Assembly: GCF_001456025.1 (NCBI RefSeq)
Contig: NZ_LMTZ01000128.1
Span: forward strand, 13,072-76,566
Length of the DNA stretch: 63,495 nt
From: Mastigocoleus testarum BC008
GTDB lineage: Bacteria; Cyanobacteriota; Cyanobacteriia; Cyanobacteriales; Nostocaceae
Direction: 5' to 3'
Both the position numbers and the translations under genes were made by a program. Shown piece by piece: positions 59,840 to 63,495 of the stretch. The number at the start of each line of letters is the position of its first letter. Position 1 is the stretch's first letter. The notes below the pieces were generated by a model. The model had not been told where the DNA came from and did not search any database. It was given only the letters and a program-made list of their open reading frames with translations.

Positions 59840-60724
59840 CTAGTACTTTTTTGGTACGAATTTTTGCATACACATAGGAGGTCGAATATAATCCATTGCT
59901 TTCTGTCGCAGAGGTAATTTAATCGGTTCTGGCGTCAAATCTTCGTAGGGAATCATGCTTAGTAGATGATTGATGCAGTTGAGACGAGCGCTTTTCTTAT
60001 CGTCAGCTTCTACCACATACCAAGGAGATAGAGTTGTGTCAGTGGCAGCAAACATATCATCTTTTGCCTTAGAATATTCTACCCATCGAGCGCGAGATTC
60101 CAAATCCATGGGGCTAAGTTTCCAGCGTTTGGTAGGGTTCTCAATACGTTTCTGGAAACGTCGTTCTTGTTCCTCATCACTGACTGAAAACCAATACTTG
60201 ATGAGAATGATACCCGAACGCTGTAACATATGTTCAAATTCCGGACAAGAACGGAGGAACTCAACATATTGTTCGTGGGTGCAAAAACCCATTACCCGCT
60301 CGACTCCAGCCCGATTGTACCAACTGCGATCAAATAAGACGATTTCTCCTGCTGCTGGTAAATGAGCCACATAACGTTGAAAATACCATTGCGTTTTCTC
60401 TCGCTCAGTAGGTTTACCCAGAGCCGCAATTCGACAGACACGGGGGTTCAAACATTCTGCAATTCGCTGAATTGCTCCCCCTTTCCCCGCAGCATCCCGA
60501 CCTTCAAAAACAACTACTACTCTTAAACCTTTGTGTTTAACCCATTCCTGAAGCTTAACCAATTCAATCTGAAGCTGCTTCAGTTCTTTGTTATATAGCT
60601 TGTTATATGCCTTTTTCTTGATTTTCTTTGGCTTTGATTTTTCTTGGACTGCTGAAAAAATCTTAACCTTGTTAGCTATAACTGACTTGTCTTTCAGGAC
60701 ATCTTTAAATTTCTTTTTCGCCAT
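59840..60724 (-). CDS. Polyphosphate kinase 2
   Basis: 294 aa from ATG 60724 (MAKKKFKDVLK), preferred because GGGTCAG precedes it; the frame extends to 60802 but those residues (MCIIFTYICFISQS) do not look like PPK2. PPK2 transfers phosphate between polyphosphate and (deoxy)nucleotides. Walker A GRDAAGKGG (residues 75-83), the lid DRSWYNRAGVERVMGF (Asp132 in FDRS) and RRFQKRIENPTKRWKLSPMD are all present, and the single-domain length fits class I PPK2 (ADP/GDP phosphorylating). Gene monocistronic. Confidence 0.93.
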   Translation of the reverse strand: MAKKKFKDVLKDKSVIANKVKIFSAVQEKSKPKKIKKKAYNKLYNKELKQLQIELVKLQEWVKHKGLRVVVVFEGRDAAGKGGAIQRIAECLNPRVCRIAALGKPTEREKTQWYFQRYVAHLPAAGEIVLFDRSWYNRAGVERVMGFCTHEQYVEFLRSCPEFEHMLQRSGIILIKYWFSVSDEEQERRFQKRIENPTKRWKLSPMDLESRARWVEYSKAKDDMFAATDTTLSPWYVVEADDKKSARLNCINHLLSMIPYEDLTPEPIKLPLRQKAMDYIRPPMCMQKFVPKKY

Positions 60725-60963
60725 CAACTGACCCTTAAAATCTGTCAGACTGTGAAATATACTTTGTGAAATAAAACAAATATATGTAAAAATTATACAC
60801 AAAATAGATAATAATCTATCTTGTGTAGACTCATGACAGAGTTGAATTTTCGTAAACTTTATTTGCTCAAATTTATACTAGAACCTAGAAGACTGGAGAA
60901 AGAAGACATTTTGTCGCACTTCACACTTAATTTGTAGCTATATCAAGAGTTACTGCATCATAT

Positions 60964-61437
60964 TCATAGAGAAGAACTGGTATCGGGAGCCACATCAATT
61001 CCATCTCTGACCCTCAGATTTTGAGAGTAAGCAATCAAGTCACTCAGGGTTTCGATTTCGAGTCCCATTTTATTCCCAGCCAGTTTTAAAGCTTCTTCAA
61101 AACTGCTGATATCCTCCCCATAACCACATAGTTCGGCTGTCATTTTGATTCCATGTTCAGCATTAGCTTTGGCACAATCGATTAAATTAGTACCAGTAAG
61201 AGGTTGGTTAGATAAATTCTCTTTAGATTCGCCCCAATAAGCTTTAATTGTCCAGATTTGCTGGTTGCTTTTTCTTTCCACTGACCAGCGATAAACTGCA
61301 GATTTGGGGTCAACCCCAATCTCAATCAACTTCGCGCCCATATAGTATTCCATCTGGTTGAAAGTTCTTTGTTTGAGCGCAGTAGGCTGGTTAATATCTA
61401 CAGTTCGGGTTAGTTGCGCTTGTGTATGTTTGGTCAT
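60964..61437 (-). CDS. Unknown conserved-looking cyanobacterial protein
   Basis: 157 aa from ATG 61437, with AAGAAGG ~10 bases upstream; GTG at 61443 is an alternative two codons earlier. I do not recognise the family. The sequence is soluble and balanced, with a Trp-rich middle (YRWSVERKSNQQIWTIKAYWGES), a possible Cys pair (DCAKAN, AELCGYG) and an Ala/Leu helix. No domain motif. Codon use and a good RBS suggest it is real. Divergently oriented from moeA. Confidence 0.6.
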   Translation of the reverse strand: MTKHTQAQLTRTVDINQPTALKQRTFNQMEYYMGAKLIEIGVDPKSAVYRWSVERKSNQQIWTIKAYWGESKENLSNQPLTGTNLIDCAKANAEHGIKMTAELCGYGEDISSFEEALKLAGNKMGLEIETLSDLIAYSQNLRVRDGIDVAPDTSSSL

Positions 61438-61835
61438 GGTCACAATACCTTCTTAAATCATAAATCAGCCTACCAATGTGGTGAAGCTCGACCTCGACAA
61501 CAACAAAGATAAGCATCAAAAAATTTGGTATTAATAGTATTTCTGCTGTGCTAATTTTTAAAGATGGCGATGAGGTAAAATGCCTGAGAGGCAAGGCTGC
61601 GCTTCTTATGAAACCTTTAGTAAAGAGAAAAATACCTGTTTGTTGACTGCTTTCCCGTTATTTTTTGTCTAAATCCCACTATCAGAGGGAAAATTGTCCT
61701 AAAACTGGAAAATATAGAAATATAGAATATCCAGAGACACAAAAATATATACCCCAATCAAAATAATTCTTAATTATTTGGTCAATGGAAAACCTATATC
61801 TAAATTATACCAGTTCATTATCGGAGTGAAGTACC
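61438..61835. other. Divergent promoter region upstream of moeA
   Basis: ~400 bp, AT-rich; no repeat or ORF supported. Confidence 0.45.
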
Positions 61836-63065
61836 ATGCTCTCAGTCAGAGATGCAGAAAATATTATTTTTGATTTAGTACAACCGTTAACTACTCAAAT
61901 AGATAAAGATATAGAAATTGTAGATTTATTCAACGCTAACGGACGAATTTTGGCAGATTCTGTAGTATCTAATCTAGATTTTCCCCATTGGGATAATTCT
62001 GCGATGGATGGTTATGCGGTGCGTTACGCAGATGTGCAAGAATGCAGTCAAGATAAACCTGTAACCTTACAAATTGTTGAAGATATTCCTGCTGGATATC
62101 AACCCCAAATTACTATTCAACCGGGACAAGCAGCACGGATTTTTACTGGTGCCGTAATGCCCCAAGGTGCAGATACAATTGTGATGCAGGAGAATACTCG
62201 TCGGGAAGAAGATCGTGTTGCGATTCTAACTGCACCTAAACCCGAAGAGTTTGTGAGAAAACGTGCCAATTACTACCAAGCGGGGAATTCATTATTAGCT
62301 GCAGGTATCGAACTCAAAGCAGCCGAAATTGCAATCTTAGCTGCAGCACAATGTCCTCAAATTAAAGTTTATCGCAAACTTAAAGTAGCTATTTTATCTA
62401 GTGGAGATGAATTAGTTACACCTAACCAATCCCTCCAACCCGGACAAATTGTGGATTCAAATCAGTATGCCTTAGCTGCTTTAGTTCAGCAAATGGGTGC
62501 AGAACCTCTGATGTTAGGAATTATTAAAGACGAACCAGAAGCACTTAGGGAAGCTATTAGCAATGCAATTAATAATGCTGATATAGTACTTTCTTCTGGT
62601 GGTGTTTCCGTTGGGGATTACGATTATGTCGAACAAATCATCGAATCTCTCGGAGGTGAAATCCATATTCGTTCTGTTGCGGTCAAACCAGGTAAACCCC
62701 TCACTGTTGCGACTTTCCCTCACACTTTATACTTCGGTTTACCAGGAAATCCTGGATCGGCTTTGGTTACCTTTTGGCGGTTTGTCAAGCCAGCAATTCA
62801 GAAATTTTCTGGTTTAGCAGAAGGTTGGAAACCTGAGTTTTTACAAGCAGAAAGTTTACACGATTTACGTTCTAACGGTAAACGGGAAACTTATATTTGG
62901 GGTAATTTGAAGGTTAATAATGGCGCTTATCAATTTCAAGTTGCTGGGGGTAGTCAAAGTTCCAGTAATTTGATTAATCTGGCGCAAACCAATGCTTTAG
63001 CTGTTATTCCGGTGGGACAGAAATCAATTAGTCGACGGGAAAAAGTACAGGTTTTGTTGTTGTAA
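61836..63065 (+). CDS. moeA: Molybdopterin molybdenumtransferase
   Basis: Inserts Mo into adenylyl-molybdopterin, the last step of molybdenum cofactor synthesis (nitrate reductase in this setting). It has the four domains of MoeA: N-terminal domain with DNSAMDGYAVRYADV, domain II (QAARIFTGAVMPQGADTIVMQEN), catalytic MogA-like domain III (VAILSSGDELVTPNQ, SSGGVSVGDYDYVEQI) and domain IV. A 409-aa chain is the usual length. GGAGTGAAGTACC precedes the ATG at 61836. No other moa gene is adjacent. Confidence 0.96.
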   Translation: MLSVRDAENIIFDLVQPLTTQIDKDIEIVDLFNANGRILADSVVSNLDFPHWDNSAMDGYAVRYADVQECSQDKPVTLQIVEDIPAGYQPQITIQPGQAARIFTGAVMPQGADTIVMQENTRREEDRVAILTAPKPEEFVRKRANYYQAGNSLLAAGIELKAAEIAILAAAQCPQIKVYRKLKVAILSSGDELVTPNQSLQPGQIVDSNQYALAALVQQMGAEPLMLGIIKDEPEALREAISNAINNADIVLSSGGVSVGDYDYVEQIIESLGGEIHIRSVAVKPGKPLTVATFPHTLYFGLPGNPGSALVTFWRFVKPAIQKFSGLAEGWKPEFLQAESLHDLRSNGKRETYIWGNLKVNNGAYQFQVAGGSQSSSNLINLAQTNALAVIPVGQKSISRREKVQVLLL

Positions 63066-63108
63066 CAAGACTTCAGTTAATATAGCTAAGCGACTCCATC
63101 AATTTTAA

Positions 63109-63237
63109 TTTTTAGCAATTGAAGCAGGAACACAAACACCTGAAGATTTAGGATATCCCCCCGGTTTTTTTTATCAGACCTATGGTAGCTGTCAAGATGA
63201 CCCAATTATTATTGATTCTAAAGTAATTGAATATTAG
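63109..63237 (+). pseudogene. C-terminal remnant of a small antitoxin-like protein
   Basis: The frame (…AIEAGTQTPEDLGYPPGFFYQTYGSCQDDPIIIDS, stop at 63235) has an in-frame TAA just upstream and no start codon. The phrase DLGYPPGFFxxTYGS is reminiscent of the C-terminus of small cyanobacterial antitoxins of type II modules. It is probably a truncated gene left after a deletion downstream of moeA. Confidence 0.35.
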
Positions 63238-63291
63238 TCACTTGTTACTTACCCGATAACCTGCACCAACCTTGTTCAGCCCAAATTCCCA

Positions 63292-63387
63292 CCTGGAAAT
63301 CAATTTCCAGGCTCATAAACTAAGTACGTTAAAACGCACTACAAGCCTTACATAGTCTGATTTATCAGACTTTTTCTATGAGCCTGG
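63292..63387. repeat. MITE-like element with CCAGGCTCATA terminal repeats
   Basis: Arms CCAGGCTCATA (63307-63317) and TATGAGCCTGG (63377-63387) are perfect inverted repeats, and cctggaaat...atttccagg (63292-63310) adds a second palindrome at the left. Non-coding centre. Confidence 0.65.
63355..63375 (+). terminator. Terminator-like hairpin
   Basis: GTCTGA / TCAGAC with a 4-nt loop followed by TTTTT, inside the MITE-like element. Confidence 0.5.
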
Positions 63388-63495
63388 GATTTTAATCCAA
63401 GGCGGTTATTGTATCCGCTCAGTAAGTCGGGGTAAGAAGAAAAAAGAAGAAGGAACAAAAGTAGAGCATGTGTCGTAGAATATGACCCATGACGC

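Larger units (their letters stand above)
63066..63495. other. Right-edge region: remnant gene and MITE-like element
   Basis: Contains an antitoxin-like C-terminal remnant (63109-63237), a MITE-like inverted repeat (63292-63387) with an internal terminator-like hairpin (63355-63375), and ~100 bp with no feature up to the window end. Confidence 0.5.

Noticed and set aside
60725..60802. Upstream start of the PPK2 gene
   Set aside because: The extra 26 residues do not resemble PPK2, and the ATG at 60724 has a reasonable ribosome binding site.

Overview
The window looks like chromosomal DNA of a filamentous, Nostocales-type cyanobacterium. The DNA is AT-rich, GCGATCGC (HIP1) octamers are scattered through it, and there are arrays of 7-bp short tandemly repeated repetitive (STRR) sequence. 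Several genes are typical of cyanobacteria: ldpA, a Ycf45-like R3H/AAA ATPase, DUF1822, DUF1997, DUF4079, a His-rich InrS/CsoR-type sensor and a short-LID adenylate kinase. No intact transposase, phage or plasmid gene is visible. Mobile DNA is represented only by small palindromic or MITE-like repeats and gene remnants.

Layout. 1-3.4 kb: a minus-strand STAND-type NTPase with a 37-residue TPR-like solenoid that runs off the left edge. 3.8-5.8 kb: bioA and an orphan UPF0175 gene. 6.0-6.8 kb: terminators and a 7-bp repeat array. 6.8-11.1 kb: Ycf45-like ATPase, ldpA and a receiver/histidine-kinase hybrid. 11.1-12.7 kb: a repeat-rich gap with two nested inverted-repeat elements. 12.7-15 kb: lepB and pyrC. 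16.4-27.5 kb: a signalling island with a sigma-like factor, DUF1822 and a CHAT protease fused through one membrane helix to a PstS-like extracytoplasmic domain. A second CHAT-PstS paralogue, an atypical response regulator and an HTH/NB-ARC/TPR protein follow. 27.5-32.4 kb: a GRDP/DUF1399-like protein, a nucleoside/sugar ABC permease, tRNA-Gln(UUG) and a caspase-fold protein with a disrupted Cys motif fused to an FGE-sulfatase domain. 32.6-36.7 kb: a helical-repeat membrane protein, Hsp33 and an orphan CRISPR array of six repeats. 36.7-49.3 kb: mainly housekeeping and stress genes (SRPBCC, HtrA/Deg, InrS/CsoR, menH, GH104-type muramidase, SDR, DUF1997, GlbN, DUF4079, ankyrin, adk, pentapeptide). 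49.7-59 kb: RNB exoribonuclease, rpsR-rpmG and a 2089-aa TamB-family protein. 59.8-63.1 kb: PPK2, an unknown small protein and moeA, then a remnant gene and a MITE-like element.

The most interesting part is 16.4-23.2 kb. A translationally coupled sigma-like/DUF1822 pair precedes a protein whose cytosolic CHAT (caspase-like) protease has an intact His/Cys dyad. A single positive-inside membrane helix joins it to a periplasmic phosphate-binding-protein-like domain, and a full-length paralogue follows 657 bp later. I infer a ligand-gated membrane protease or stress/conflict signalling module. The ligand, the target and any role in defence cannot be read from the sequence. The nearby NB-ARC protein, the pseudocaspase-FGE protein and the STAND-TPR protein at the left edge make this region rich in programmed-death or immunity-like architectures.
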